Shown here: piece after piece, positions 33,280 through 42,244 of the stretch | How positions within the stretch are numbered: the stretch's first letter is position 1 | Layout: every line of letters starts with the position of its first letter | Source of the DNA: G965261775 sp965261775 | GTDB taxonomy: Bacteria; Pseudomonadota; Gammaproteobacteria; Eutrophobiales; Eutrophobiaceae | Length of the DNA: 64,000 nucleotides | Assembly (NCBI GenBank): GCA_965261775.1 | Contig: OZ253477.1 | Span: 682,001-746,000, forward strand | Direction: 5' to 3' | Notes under the pieces: model-generated | Seen by the model: only the letters and a program-made list of their open reading frames with translations | Database searches by the model: none | What the model was told of the DNA's origin: nothing | Position numbers and translations under genes: made by a program

Positions 33280-34467
33280 ATGTTAAATTGGGATGAAACA
33301 ATAAAACCGACCGATAACAAGCTGAAAACCGCGCCGTCTGATACCGTATTGGCGCATTCCGTTATCGAAATCGAAAGCGTTATCAGCGATTCGTCGGTGC
33401 CGGAAACTGGCACGGATTATCAAGGAGCGCCTGCGGACGACGCTGGAACGAATTACGGCGCCGAACCCGTTAAGCCGGGTGATAAGCGTATCGTTAATGG
33501 TCAAACGGATATCAACCAATTGGCGCCGTTCAAATATCCTTGGGCCTGGAATTTCTTTTTAAATGCCAATAAAAATCACTGGACGCCGCTGGATATCAGT
33601 ATGGCGCAGGATGTGGCGGACTATCGGTACAAGCTGACACTGGAAGAAAAACACGTCTACGAGAATGTGCTGTCCTATCTGACAACCTCGGATATTCTGG
33701 CTATGCGTAATATCGGTCTGGCGGTCATGGAGAAAATGTCCGCGCCCGAATTACAGATATATCAGGCCAGACAGGTCTATGAAGAGGCCCTGCATACCTG
33801 GGCTTATCAACATTGTATTGAAACTATCGGGCTTGACCAGGGCGAGATTTACAATCGTTATCGGGTGGTGCCTGAAATTTACGGCAAGATAGCCGTTGCC
33901 AATCGTCGTCTGAATTCAGTTTTGCGATCGGATATTGATCTGAATGATCGGGACGAGTTGCATAATTTCGTCATTTCCTACCTGTTTTTCGCTGCCGTTT
34001 TTGAAGGTTGCTGGTTTTACAATGGCTTCAGCCCCATTTTTGCCCTGCAACGTCGCGGGCTGATGAAAGGCACCGCCGAACAGTTGCAGTACATCATGCG
34101 CGACGAGGTGATGCATGCCACATTCGGGATCCGGGTTGTAAAACAGATCATACAAGAAGAAGGCATGGAACCGGATAAAAAAGCTGTCAGAAATATGTGG
34201 GATGAATCCTACGAAGCGGAAAAGGCCTACGCCGGATATATCCTCAGAGACCCAATACTCGGTTATTCCGCCAGAATGCATATCGGGCAGTTTCAGTACA
34301 TCGCAAATCGGCGCGCTAATCAACTTGGTTTGAAAGAGGAGCCTTTTCCCGGCGCGGAATCGACCCTACCCTGGTTAGACGAACAGGCCAATTTGAGAAA
34401 GGAAAAGAATTTCTTTGAAACTCGGGTGACCGAGTATCAGACCGGAGGAGCGTTAAGTTGGGATTAA
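33280..34467 (+). CDS. nrdB: Class I ribonucleoside-diphosphate reductase, small subunit
   Basis: It houses the di-metal centre and radical for NrdA. Visible ligand motifs include ARQVYEEALHTWAYQHC, in which E-x-x-H and the Tyr four residues after the His match E115/H118/Y122 of E. coli NrdB, so a tyrosyl radical is expected. MRDEVMHATF supplies the second E-x-x-H pair. The ATG at 33280 is chosen because AAGGAG lies 10 bases upstream; an ATG at 33273 gives only seven codons. Residues 1-75 are an extra Asp/Pro-rich extension, parallel to that of NrdA. Confidence 0.95.
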   Translation: MLNWDETIKPTDNKLKTAPSDTVLAHSVIEIESVISDSSVPETGTDYQGAPADDAGTNYGAEPVKPGDKRIVNGQTDINQLAPFKYPWAWNFFLNANKNHWTPLDISMAQDVADYRYKLTLEEKHVYENVLSYLTTSDILAMRNIGLAVMEKMSAPELQIYQARQVYEEALHTWAYQHCIETIGLDQGEIYNRYRVVPEIYGKIAVANRRLNSVLRSDIDLNDRDELHNFVISYLFFAAVFEGCWFYNGFSPIFALQRRGLMKGTAEQLQYIMRDEVMHATFGIRVVKQIIQEEGMEPDKKAVRNMWDESYEAEKAYAGYILRDPILGYSARMHIGQFQYIANRRANQLGLKEEPFPGAESTLPWLDEQANLRKEKNFFETRVTEYQTGGALSWD

Positions 34468-35484
34468 GCCTTTTGTAATTACCGAAAGCATCAGGCATTA
34501 CAAAAAAGACCACCTGGTTTTATGTCAGGGAGTCTGTGCAAACCCTGCGGTAATAAACAGGCTGTTGATCGTATGATCGCGCCGTTTACAAAAAACAAGA
34601 CCCCCCGTAAAAAAACCGGCGCAATGGGCTTGAACACAATCTAAAGACTCTGGCAATGACAGCGAAAAACGGTCAGTTGATGATTATCCGGTCCGGCCGC
34701 AAAAATGGCTTGCTATCTGTTTGCTGGATTTAGCAGATGCCAGGCTCGCTCGCATCTGCGGTTATCCCGGGGTCCTTGCGCGAGTGGCGTTAAATTACCT
34801 GACAGACAGACGATGCCAGCCAACCCGACATGACACGAATAAGACCATACCGCATCTGCAATTCCGGCAAAGCAACCCTGAGTCAATCCTGTATCTGTGG
34901 AAAGGTAGGCACACAGGTTTTTTTATTGACAACATCCGCAGAAAATATACCGATCATTACAAGAAATGCATAGGCAAAGTGTGCCGGAAAACAAAGCTCC
35001 GATATAATCGGAACGGTAAAGGCAACACATATATAAGCCATAGAAACGGAACGCTACCCAAAAATGTGTTAAAAGTGCCTGCACTGGCCAGTAGATCCTG
35101 TCGCGGAGAATGCTTGTTCATGTACCGCTATTGTGGCAGCAAATTGTATCCGTCGCGATTTCTGCTAAAGCATGAAAATTGCGACATACTGCAACACCCG
35201 AAACGGCAATCAATGGCGCTAACAAGCCCCTCTGTAAAATCGGCGGTCAATGGACCGGAGACTTTGATCTCTTTTGCCAGACCAGGCTCAGAATATATTG
35301 TCACTCAAAAGCTCGATTCGGAGTTTTTTACGGTGGAAACGAATCCAGAATATGTATCCTTTGGCAAGAAACGACCAAGGCTCAACCCTGATGATATACG
35401 CTTACGTTATAGAGCAATGTGCTCATCATTGTATAAAAACCGGCTGTTCCGTCCCATCGCTGCAAATTACTGCGGATACCCGCG
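34468..35484. other. 1-kb interval without a recognisable gene
   Basis: A plus-strand frame at 34721-35488 (255 codons) is open and overlaps the AmpG start by ATGA. It lacks a clear ribosome site, its composition is Arg/Lys/Cys-rich and no domain is seen. A shifted frame within it is also open (35274-35630). Just after nrdB, TTTTGTAAT (34471-34479) and ATTACAAAA (34497-34505) form an inverted repeat that could be a weak hairpin. I cannot assign a function. Confidence 0.3.
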
Positions 35485-37023
35485 ATGAACGCGCATACAT
35501 GGCGGGAAAGCATTCAGACACTGACACATCCTCGTGTCATCACGATGTTTCTGTTCGGCATTTCCGCAGGTCTGCCTCTAGCGTTGATCTTCGGTTCACT
35601 CAGCCTGTGGTTGCGCGAGGCTGGCGTTGATCGTTCGGTCGTTACCTTTTTCAGTTGGGCCGCGCTCGGCTATTCATTCAAATTTGTCTGGGCACCTATT
35701 GTTGATCAGCTACCCCTGCCCTTTCTGAGCACTCGTCTGGGAAGAAGAAGGGCCTGGATATTATTCGCGCAATTCAGTGTCATCGCATCCATACTTGTCA
35801 TGGCATTTATTAATCCGGCATTGAGCGATCTCCATTTGAAACTGATGGCACTGGCCTGCATTATTCTGGGTTTCTCCTCGGCGACACAGGATATCGTGAT
35901 CGATGCCTACCGAATTGAATCCACGCCGTCTGATTTGCAGGCATTGACGGCAGCCTCCTATATCACTGGATATCGCGTCGGCATGTTGCTGTCCGGTGCG
36001 GGGGCGCTGTATCTCGCGGAGACGCTGGGTTCGGAAACGGGGGCATATCATTACGCTGCCTGGCGGATAACGTATATAAGTATGGCGGTGATGATGTTGA
36101 TTGGCGTCACCACAACCCTGATCATTGGCGAACCTGCTATTGTTCAAAAGCACGTACGGCGTTATTCAAACCGAAACTACATCCGCTTTTTTCTGGTCTT
36201 TATTCTCGCCGTCACCGGTTTCGTGCTGGGCTTTCATTTCAGTCCGGTGATCATCGACAGGTGGGTATATTCTCTATGCGCACCGTCGGAGCATAATGCA
36301 CTTGCCAATTTTGGTGTGGAATTAGCCAGGCTCGGGCTCAGTACGCTGGCGGCCGGGGCGGTGATGCTGGGACTAATTCGAATCAGCTTTGTGGAAAAGA
36401 CCATGATCGTCGACAGCTATATCTCTCCTATCATGGATTTTTTTAAACGGTACGCGTTGGGACCTGGAGGGTTGGTATTGGTGCTCATCGGTTTGTATCG
36501 CATCTCCGATATCGTACTGGGAGTGATCGCCAATGTGTTTTATCAAGATATGGGTTACAGCAAGACGGATATTGCCACTGCAGCAAAGACGTTTGGGCTG
36601 TTCATGACTATTATCGGCGGCTTTCTGGGCGGTGTTCTGTCAATACATTTCGGGATAATCAGGGTGCTATTTGTCGGTGCTCTACTCGCCGCGCTCACTA
36701 ATTTATTGTTTATGGGGCTCGCTGTCGCCGGGCACGATATCACGCTACTGTACGTCGTCATCGCAGCAGATAATTTGGCGGGCGGGCTGGCCAGCGCCGT
36801 TTTTGTCGCCTTCCTGTCGCGCCTGACCAATATTTCATTCACCGCCATGCAGTATGCTCTGTTCAGTTCACTGACAACGCTGTTTCCCAAACTCATTAGT
36901 GGGTATTCCGGCACTATCGTCAATAACATAGGCTATATCGACTTCTTTTTATTGACATTTTTGCTTGGACTGCCGGTACTGCTTGTCATTTACCTGCTTG
37001 GCAGACATCTGAAATTTGAATGA
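35485..37023 (+). CDS. ampG: AmpG-like muropeptide MFS permease
   Basis: This 512-aa inner-membrane transporter has about 14 helices. Early elements are FLFGISAGLPLALIFGSLSL, WLREAGVDRSVVTFFSW, SFKFVWAPIVDQLPLPFLST, RLGRRRAWIL, SSATQDIVIDAYRIES, characteristic of AmpG (import of GlcNAc-anhydroMurNAc peptides for recycling). Later DMGYSKTDIATAAKTFGLFM and TNISFTAMQYALFSSLTTLF are likewise AmpG-like. It probably serves peptidoglycan recycling with PBP1b-type growth. No ampD or ampR is adjacent. Confidence 0.9.
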   Translation: MNAHTWRESIQTLTHPRVITMFLFGISAGLPLALIFGSLSLWLREAGVDRSVVTFFSWAALGYSFKFVWAPIVDQLPLPFLSTRLGRRRAWILFAQFSVIASILVMAFINPALSDLHLKLMALACIILGFSSATQDIVIDAYRIESTPSDLQALTAASYITGYRVGMLLSGAGALYLAETLGSETGAYHYAAWRITYISMAVMMLIGVTTTLIIGEPAIVQKHVRRYSNRNYIRFFLVFILAVTGFVLGFHFSPVIIDRWVYSLCAPSEHNALANFGVELARLGLSTLAAGAVMLGLIRISFVEKTMIVDSYISPIMDFFKRYALGPGGLVLVLIGLYRISDIVLGVIANVFYQDMGYSKTDIATAAKTFGLFMTIIGGFLGGVLSIHFGIIRVLFVGALLAALTNLLFMGLAVAGHDITLLYVVIAADNLAGGLASAVFVAFLSRLTNISFTAMQYALFSSLTTLFPKLISGYSGTIVNNIGYIDFFLLTFLLGLPVLLVIYLLGRHLKFE

Positions 37024-37257
37024 TTATCCATGAGGCTCACACTTCTCGCAGTAAAATTTTTCGGCATCGGAAGAATGATGTTCAACCACGTTTGTCTATC
37101 CAGCCTGTCAATAAAAGAAAAGCGTTTTATCGCAAAGCGTCCTGACACAAAGCCGGCACGGCAACAACCAGACAAATAAAGTCGGTCTCTCAAACTACGC
37201 AAAATGGCAATCATCGGTTATCATTCCCGACCTCACTTTGATTACCGCCGATTTTTA

Positions 37258-38040
37258 ATGATAGAGACTATTAAATCAACCTTTCGCTTGTTGCTGTTTA
37301 TCCTGCCCGCTCTACTGCCTGCAGACCTGGCCCGGGGCCAGAAGGATGCGCTTGAAGCCGCGCTTGAAACAAAGGTCAAAGCGCAGGAAGAACGTCGAAA
37401 ATCACAGGAAGCCATAGACGGGCTAGCGACGGAAACCCGTGACCTTTTGCAGAAATACAGTGATATTACCCGTAAGTCGGATCAATTGAGCGCCTACAAT
37501 CAACAGCTCTCCAAACTGATTAAACAGCAAAGTCGTTCACTGGATTCGATTCAGCGGCAACTGGACAATATTGAAGAAACCCGGCGTAATATTGTGCCGT
37601 TGATAAGCAAGATGGTTGACACGCTTGAAAAATTCATCTCGCTTGACCTTCCTTTCCTCGTCAAAGAACGCCAGCAGCGTGTGACCAAGTTAAAGAAAAT
37701 CATGGACCGACCGGATGTCACCCTGTCGGAAAAATACAGACGGATCATGGAAGCCTACCGGATTGAAGTAGAATACGGACGTACCATTGAGGCATATAAC
37801 GATGCGATTGAAATTGATGGACGGGAATATACCGTTGATATCCTCAGAGTGGGGCGCCTGCTGATAGTCTTTCAAACATTGGATGGCAAGCTGTCCGGAG
37901 TCTGGAACAAACAGAGCAAACTCTGGGAGAAATTACCGGACAAATTCAGCCGATCCATCCGGCAGGGACTGAAAATAGCTAAAAAACAAGCACCGCCTGA
38001 ATTGATTAAACTGCCTGTAAACACGGCGGATTCATCATGA
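37258..38040 (+). CDS. DUF3450 periplasmic coiled-coil protein of a TonB system
   Basis: It has a signal peptide (FRLLLFILPALLPADLARGQ) and a long coiled coil (about 30-125: LEAALETKVKAQEERRKSQE, then LSKLIKQQSRSLDSIQRQLD), followed by the DUF3450 core (YRRIMEAYRIEVEYGRTIEA, LLIVFQTLDGKLSGVWN). These proteins are encoded at the head of TonB2-type clusters and work with the extended ExbB. I use ATG 37258 because it starts the signal peptide. The next gene overlaps its stop by 4 bp (ATGA). Confidence 0.9.
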   Translation: MIETIKSTFRLLLFILPALLPADLARGQKDALEAALETKVKAQEERRKSQEAIDGLATETRDLLQKYSDITRKSDQLSAYNQQLSKLIKQQSRSLDSIQRQLDNIEETRRNIVPLISKMVDTLEKFISLDLPFLVKERQQRVTKLKKIMDRPDVTLSEKYRRIMEAYRIEVEYGRTIEAYNDAIEIDGREYTVDILRVGRLLIVFQTLDGKLSGVWNKQSKLWEKLPDKFSRSIRQGLKIAKKQAPPELIKLPVNTADSS

Positions 38041-39401
38041 ATAAAATCTTGATCGCGCTATTGTATTTATTCGCCCTGCCCATCTTTGCTGCAGAACCGG
38101 TAAGTCTGCAAGCATTACTGGAACAGATCAAAAAAGAACGTCTGGCAGACAAAAAACAGTTTGTCGAACGCGAATTAAAATTCAAATCTTCTCGTGATCA
38201 GCAAAAGGAACTGCTGACAGAAGCCATCGCCGAACTGGAAAAAAAAGAACAGCACAACGCCTCACTACAGCAACAATATGATGAACATGAGGCAGAAATA
38301 AATCGCCGAAAAAAACTGTTGGAGGAAAAAACAGGGACACTGAACGAACTTGACGGCATCGTCAAACAGATCGCCGGTGAACTGAATGCCATTATTGATA
38401 CCTCGCTGGTCTCCGCGCAAAAAATCGATCGAGGTCAAATACTGGACACCCTGACCGGGCGCGAAGAGTTCCCTTCCCTGCAGGAACTGGAGGAACTGTG
38501 GATATTAACCATAGACGAGATGGTCGAATCCGGCAAAATAGCGACTTTTCCTGCCAGGATTATCACTGCCGAAGGCAACGAAGTTGAACGGGAGGCAACC
38601 CGTGTCGGCGTATTCAACGCTATCTCCAATGGACGCTTTGTGAAAATCCTGCCGCATACCAAAAAATTGATGGAGCCGGCACGACAACCTGGGCGACATT
38701 ACCTTGAGATGGCAAAAAATCTGGAAACGGCGGCAGCAGGTATGCATGCCTTCCCTATCGATCCGACCCGGGGCGCGATGCTGGCCCTGCTGGTGCAGAC
38801 ACCCGATCTGAAAACCCGTATTGAGCAGGGTGGGTTCATCGGATATGTGATACTGTTTATCGGTCTGATCAGTTTGTTTATTACATTTGAACGATTCATT
38901 TTTTTAACCCGCATCGGAAGAGACATTCGGGCACAATTAAACAGCACACAGGCAGGCGATAATCCACTCGGACGGATCATGCGGGTCTATGGAGACAATG
39001 CGGGAGTTGATACCGAAACATTAAGTCTCAGGCTTGACGAGGCGATAATCAAGGAAATACCACGGATACAACGCGGATTAAGTACCTTGGGACTGTTTGC
39101 GGCCATCGCGCCATTGCTGGGGCTTCTGGGAACGGTGACCGGTATCATTGAGACATTTCAGTCAATCACCTTGTATGGAACGAGCGATCCGAGAGTGATG
39201 TCAGGCGGAATATCACAGGCGCTGGTTACCACCGTGATGGGGCTGGTGGTGGCAATCCCTCTGTTGCTCTTTCACAGTCTGCTGTCGAGCAAGAGCAATA
39301 CGCTGATACGGATACTAGATGAAAAGAGCACAGCCTTTACCGCCCTGCTCTCTGAAGAAACCAATTTGTCCCGCCCGTCAATAGCAGTGTCTGATGCTTG
39401 A
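38037..39401 (+). CDS. Extended MotA/TolQ/ExbB proton channel protein
   Basis: This 454-aa protein combines a signal peptide, a charged periplasmic coiled coil (about 20-135) and a periplasmic domain with the ExbB/TolQ channel domain in the last 180 residues (GFIGYVILFIGLISLFITFE, GLSTLGLFAAIAPLLGLLGT, VTGIIETFQSITLYGTSDPR, ISQALVTTVMGLVVAIPLLL). This matches the TtpC-like component of TonB2 systems, which with a second small ExbB uses proton flow to energise TonB. It overlaps the following exbB by 8 bp. Confidence 0.9.
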   Translation: MNKILIALLYLFALPIFAAEPVSLQALLEQIKKERLADKKQFVERELKFKSSRDQQKELLTEAIAELEKKEQHNASLQQQYDEHEAEINRRKKLLEEKTGTLNELDGIVKQIAGELNAIIDTSLVSAQKIDRGQILDTLTGREEFPSLQELEELWILTIDEMVESGKIATFPARIITAEGNEVEREATRVGVFNAISNGRFVKILPHTKKLMEPARQPGRHYLEMAKNLETAAAGMHAFPIDPTRGAMLALLVQTPDLKTRIEQGGFIGYVILFIGLISLFITFERFIFLTRIGRDIRAQLNSTQAGDNPLGRIMRVYGDNAGVDTETLSLRLDEAIIKEIPRIQRGLSTLGLFAAIAPLLGLLGTVTGIIETFQSITLYGTSDPRVMSGGISQALVTTVMGLVVAIPLLLFHSLLSSKSNTLIRILDEKSTAFTALLSEETNLSRPSIAVSDA

Positions 39402-39906
39402 GCATATTGACATCATGCAAGTTTTTTTCGATAAAGGTGGCCCGGTGCTTGCCGCCATTTTTTACTTGTCTCTGCTTTTATGGATACTGATTATTGAACG
39501 CTACCACTTCCTGCTCAGGATACATCCAGCCAGTCTGGAAAAAACGCTGGGGGAATGGCGGCGTTGCAAGACCACTTCCTCATGGCATACCTTGAAAATC
39601 CGTAATGGCTTTCTGGCGGATTTGTCCATCGCTCTCAGAAGTAATCTTGCCTTTATAGATGTCCTGACGGGGGTACTGCCGCTTTTGGGTCTTTTGGGGA
39701 CGGTCACCGGCATGATCGCCTTGTTTGAAATATTAAATGTTTTCGGCACCGGCAATGTGCGCGGGATGGCGAACGGTATCTCCAGAGCGCTCCTGCCAAC
39801 AACGGCGGGATTAGTCACTTCCATCATCGGAATATATTTCAGCGCCGATATCAAAAAACGCATCAAAAGAAGTGAGTTGCATGCGAAGGACTTGCTGGCA
39901 GGCTGA
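39394..39906 (+). CDS. exbB: ExbB-type biopolymer transport protein
   Basis: This 170-aa short MotA/TolQ/ExbB protein has three membrane segments: VLAAIFYLSLLLWILIIERY, then GVLPLLGLLGTVTGMIALFE with the conserved GLLGTVTGM, and ISRALLPTTAGLVTSIIGIY. With ExbD it forms the proton channel that powers TonB. It partners the long ExbB just upstream. The start may be one of two ATGs (39394 or 39415). Confidence 0.93.
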   Translation: MLEHIDIMQVFFDKGGPVLAAIFYLSLLLWILIIERYHFLLRIHPASLEKTLGEWRRCKTTSSWHTLKIRNGFLADLSIALRSNLAFIDVLTGVLPLLGLLGTVTGMIALFEILNVFGTGNVRGMANGISRALLPTTAGLVTSIIGIYFSADIKKRIKRSELHAKDLLAG

Positions 39907-39908
39907 GA

Positions 39909-40313
39909 ATGAGATATACCCATTCAAAACAGGAAGCTTCAACGTATAACGTCAATCTGACACCTTTGATTGACATGGTATTTATCCTGTTGATCTTTTT
40001 TTTGGTAACCGCCTCATTCACCAAGGAATCCGGCCTCAATGTGGACCGCCCTACCGCCGAAACGGCTACCAGACAGGAACAGAGCAGTCTGATCATCGGC
40101 ATTAGCCGGAACGGGGAAATCTGGATTGATAACAGGGAGGTCGAATTACACGCGGTGCGCGCCCATGTTGAACGTCTTCAGGCACAAAATCCTGAAGGCA
40201 CTGTCATCATTTTGGCTGACCGTGCGGTGGAGACCGGCGCTACCGTCCAAGTATTGGACCAAGTGAAACTGGCCGGGGTGACAAACGTATCCATTGCGGC
40301 CTCTTCCGATTAA
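39909..40313 (+). CDS. exbD: ExbD-type biopolymer transport protein
   Basis: This 134-aa protein has one membrane helix (NVNLTPLIDMVFILLIFFLV) with the essential Asp in LIDM. The periplasmic part follows (GNGEIWIDN-like RNGEIWIDNREVELHAVRAH, VIILADRAVETGATVQVLDQ). It begins 2 bp after the exbB stop. Confidence 0.95.
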   Translation: MRYTHSKQEASTYNVNLTPLIDMVFILLIFFLVTASFTKESGLNVDRPTAETATRQEQSSLIIGISRNGEIWIDNREVELHAVRAHVERLQAQNPEGTVIILADRAVETGATVQVLDQVKLAGVTNVSIAASSD

Positions 40314-40328
40314 GCGCCCTAGACACCT

Positions 40329-41012
40329 ATGCGATTTTTGCAGGCAAACGTACGATACAAGGCAAAGTATCCGCTCATTATTATGTTTGCACTGCTATTG
40401 AACTTCGCGGTATTCACGCTTATTCAACGATTGACCACGAACACGGATGAACCGCTCACCCGATTAATTCCGCTCGATTCGGTAAACTTTATCCGGCTAG
40501 AACAGGAAGCAAAAACGCCAAAAAACATAAAAGACGATAAAAGGCCGGAGCCGCCAGCGGAACAGGAACCACCGCTACTGGAAATAAGTAACCCGAAAGT
40601 GGATAAACCGAAAACGGAGCAAACGCAGTTGAATATACCAAATGTTGATATTCCCATAACCTTGTCCGGCCTGCCCTGGCCCGGTAACGCTATCAAAAGC
40701 TCCCCGGCACAATCCATCCCTGTCGACGCGACGATCACCGTTGACAATGACCTGGTACCAACCCTGAAAATTCCGCCGACCTATCCGCCGCGCGCCTTAC
40801 GCAGAAAAATAGAAGGCATAGTGACAGTCGAATTCACCGTCACCACAACAGGTGCGGTAAAATCCCCGGTGGTTATCAGGGCCAAACCGCCCGGGGTATT
40901 TGACAATGCGGTTTTAAGGGCGATCATTAAATGGAAGTTTAATCCTGACAGAGTTAACGGCAAAGCCGTCGAAAAACGGGTGCGCCAGAACGTGAAATTC
41001 AAGTTGCAATAA
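40329..41012 (+). CDS. tonB: TonB energy transducer
   Basis: This 227-aa protein has an N-terminal membrane helix (YPLIIMFALLLNFAVFTLIQ), a Pro/Lys/Glu-rich spacer (RPEPPAEQEPPLLEISNPKV) and the TonB C-terminal domain (PPTYPPRALRRKIEGIVTVE, FTVTTTGAVKSPVVIRAKPP, GVFDNAVLRAIIKWKFNP). It carries energy from ExbBD to outer-membrane receptors. No TonB-dependent receptor is present in the window. Confidence 0.93.
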   Translation: MRFLQANVRYKAKYPLIIMFALLLNFAVFTLIQRLTTNTDEPLTRLIPLDSVNFIRLEQEAKTPKNIKDDKRPEPPAEQEPPLLEISNPKVDKPKTEQTQLNIPNVDIPITLSGLPWPGNAIKSSPAQSIPVDATITVDNDLVPTLKIPPTYPPRALRRKIEGIVTVEFTVTTTGAVKSPVVIRAKPPGVFDNAVLRAIIKWKFNPDRVNGKAVEKRVRQNVKFKLQ

Positions 41013-41017
41013 CGTTG

Positions 41018-42241
41018 ATGCATTGGATAAAAATCATAGCAGGGCTCGCCGTCATCGGCACCTTGTCGTGCTGGAAAATTACAGCCTCTGCCGAAGAGAA
41101 CGTTTACGCGATTGAGACGGTGACCTATGCCGAATTGACCAAAATACACGATGATATGAGTGCCGGTAACAATAGCGCCGCATTGAAAAAATTAAAAGCC
41201 CTGATTGCATCACATTCGTTAAAAGATTATGACGCCGCCGTGGTATATCAAACTATGGCCTATGCTGAAAATGCCTTGAATAACCTGGAGAATGCCGTGC
41301 AACATTCCATCCAGGCACTATCATATCACGCCTTGCCCGAAAAGCAGACACATGAACTTAATTTTTCCACCGCCCAGCTCCTGATCCAGCTAGACAGACC
41401 TGCGGAAGGACTGAAGTATCTTGAAAAATGGTTTGCCGGCAACCCGCCCAAGGCCGAGGCGTATCTGCTGGCGGCAATCGCCCATTATGATCTGAAAAAC
41501 TACTCACAGTTAAACATCTATGCTGAAAAAGCCATATCCATGAACGATCAGGCACCGTTAAACTGGTACGAATTATTGCTGTCGGGCTATTTTGAAACAA
41601 AAGATTATCAAAAAGCGGCTCCTGTACTGGAGAAGATCATTGATAAAAACCCGGATAAACCTGATTACTGGTTGCAGCTCGCCGCTTTGTATCAATATTT
41701 AAAGCAGGACAAAAAAACACTGGCCGTCTATGAACTGGCTTATGCTAAAAAACTATTAAAAGAAGAAGGCATCATTCAACTGGTTAAAAACCTGCTTTAT
41801 TTTGAAATGCCCTACAAGGCCGCCGGTATCCTTGAAAAAGAAATTGGAGCCGGTGTGATAAGCGCCGATCAGGAAATACTGATATTGCTGGCCAATAGCT
41901 GGACCTTGGCCAAAGAGGACGAAAAGGCACAAGCCGTACTAAGTGAAATTGTTGAAATATATCACGACGACAAAACACGACTAAGGCTCGCGCAACTTTA
42001 TTACCAAACGAAGAAATGGGACAGCATGCTCGCTATCCTGGATGTGGAATTCAAAACGGATGATCAGCAACTTAAATCGGGGCTGAACCTTTTGCTGGGT
42101 ATCGCTTTATATCACACGAACCACCATAGTCGGGCAATACAGGCTCTCACATCCGCCCTGTCGCATAAGTCAACCGAAGATCAAGCCGAATGGTGGTTAC
42201 AATACATCAAGAATAAACCCGAATCGGAAAAACAAGGCTGA
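41018..42241 (+). CDS. Periplasmic TPR-repeat protein of the TonB cluster
   Basis: It has a signal peptide (WIKIIAGLAVIGTLSCWKIT, then ASA) followed by about nine tetratricopeptide-like repeats. Examples are AVVYQTMAYAENALNNLENA, AYLLAAIAHYDLKNYSQLNI and PDYWLQLAALYQYLKQDKKT. A Cys after the hydrophobic run might make it a lipoprotein. TPR proteins end many DUF3450-ExbB-ExbB-ExbD-TonB clusters, where they are thought to help the complex. ATG 41018 is preferred; a TTG one codon upstream is possible. Confidence 0.85.
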   Translation: MHWIKIIAGLAVIGTLSCWKITASAEENVYAIETVTYAELTKIHDDMSAGNNSAALKKLKALIASHSLKDYDAAVVYQTMAYAENALNNLENAVQHSIQALSYHALPEKQTHELNFSTAQLLIQLDRPAEGLKYLEKWFAGNPPKAEAYLLAAIAHYDLKNYSQLNIYAEKAISMNDQAPLNWYELLLSGYFETKDYQKAAPVLEKIIDKNPDKPDYWLQLAALYQYLKQDKKTLAVYELAYAKKLLKEEGIIQLVKNLLYFEMPYKAAGILEKEIGAGVISADQEILILLANSWTLAKEDEKAQAVLSEIVEIYHDDKTRLRLAQLYYQTKKWDSMLAILDVEFKTDDQQLKSGLNLLLGIALYHTNHHSRAIQALTSALSHKSTEDQAEWWLQYIKNKPESEKQG

Positions 42242-42244
42242 ACC

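Noticed and set aside
34471..34505. Inverted repeat TTTTGTAAT/ATTACAAAA as an nrdB terminator
   Set aside because: The loop is large and no T-run follows the stem on the plus strand, so termination is not well supported.
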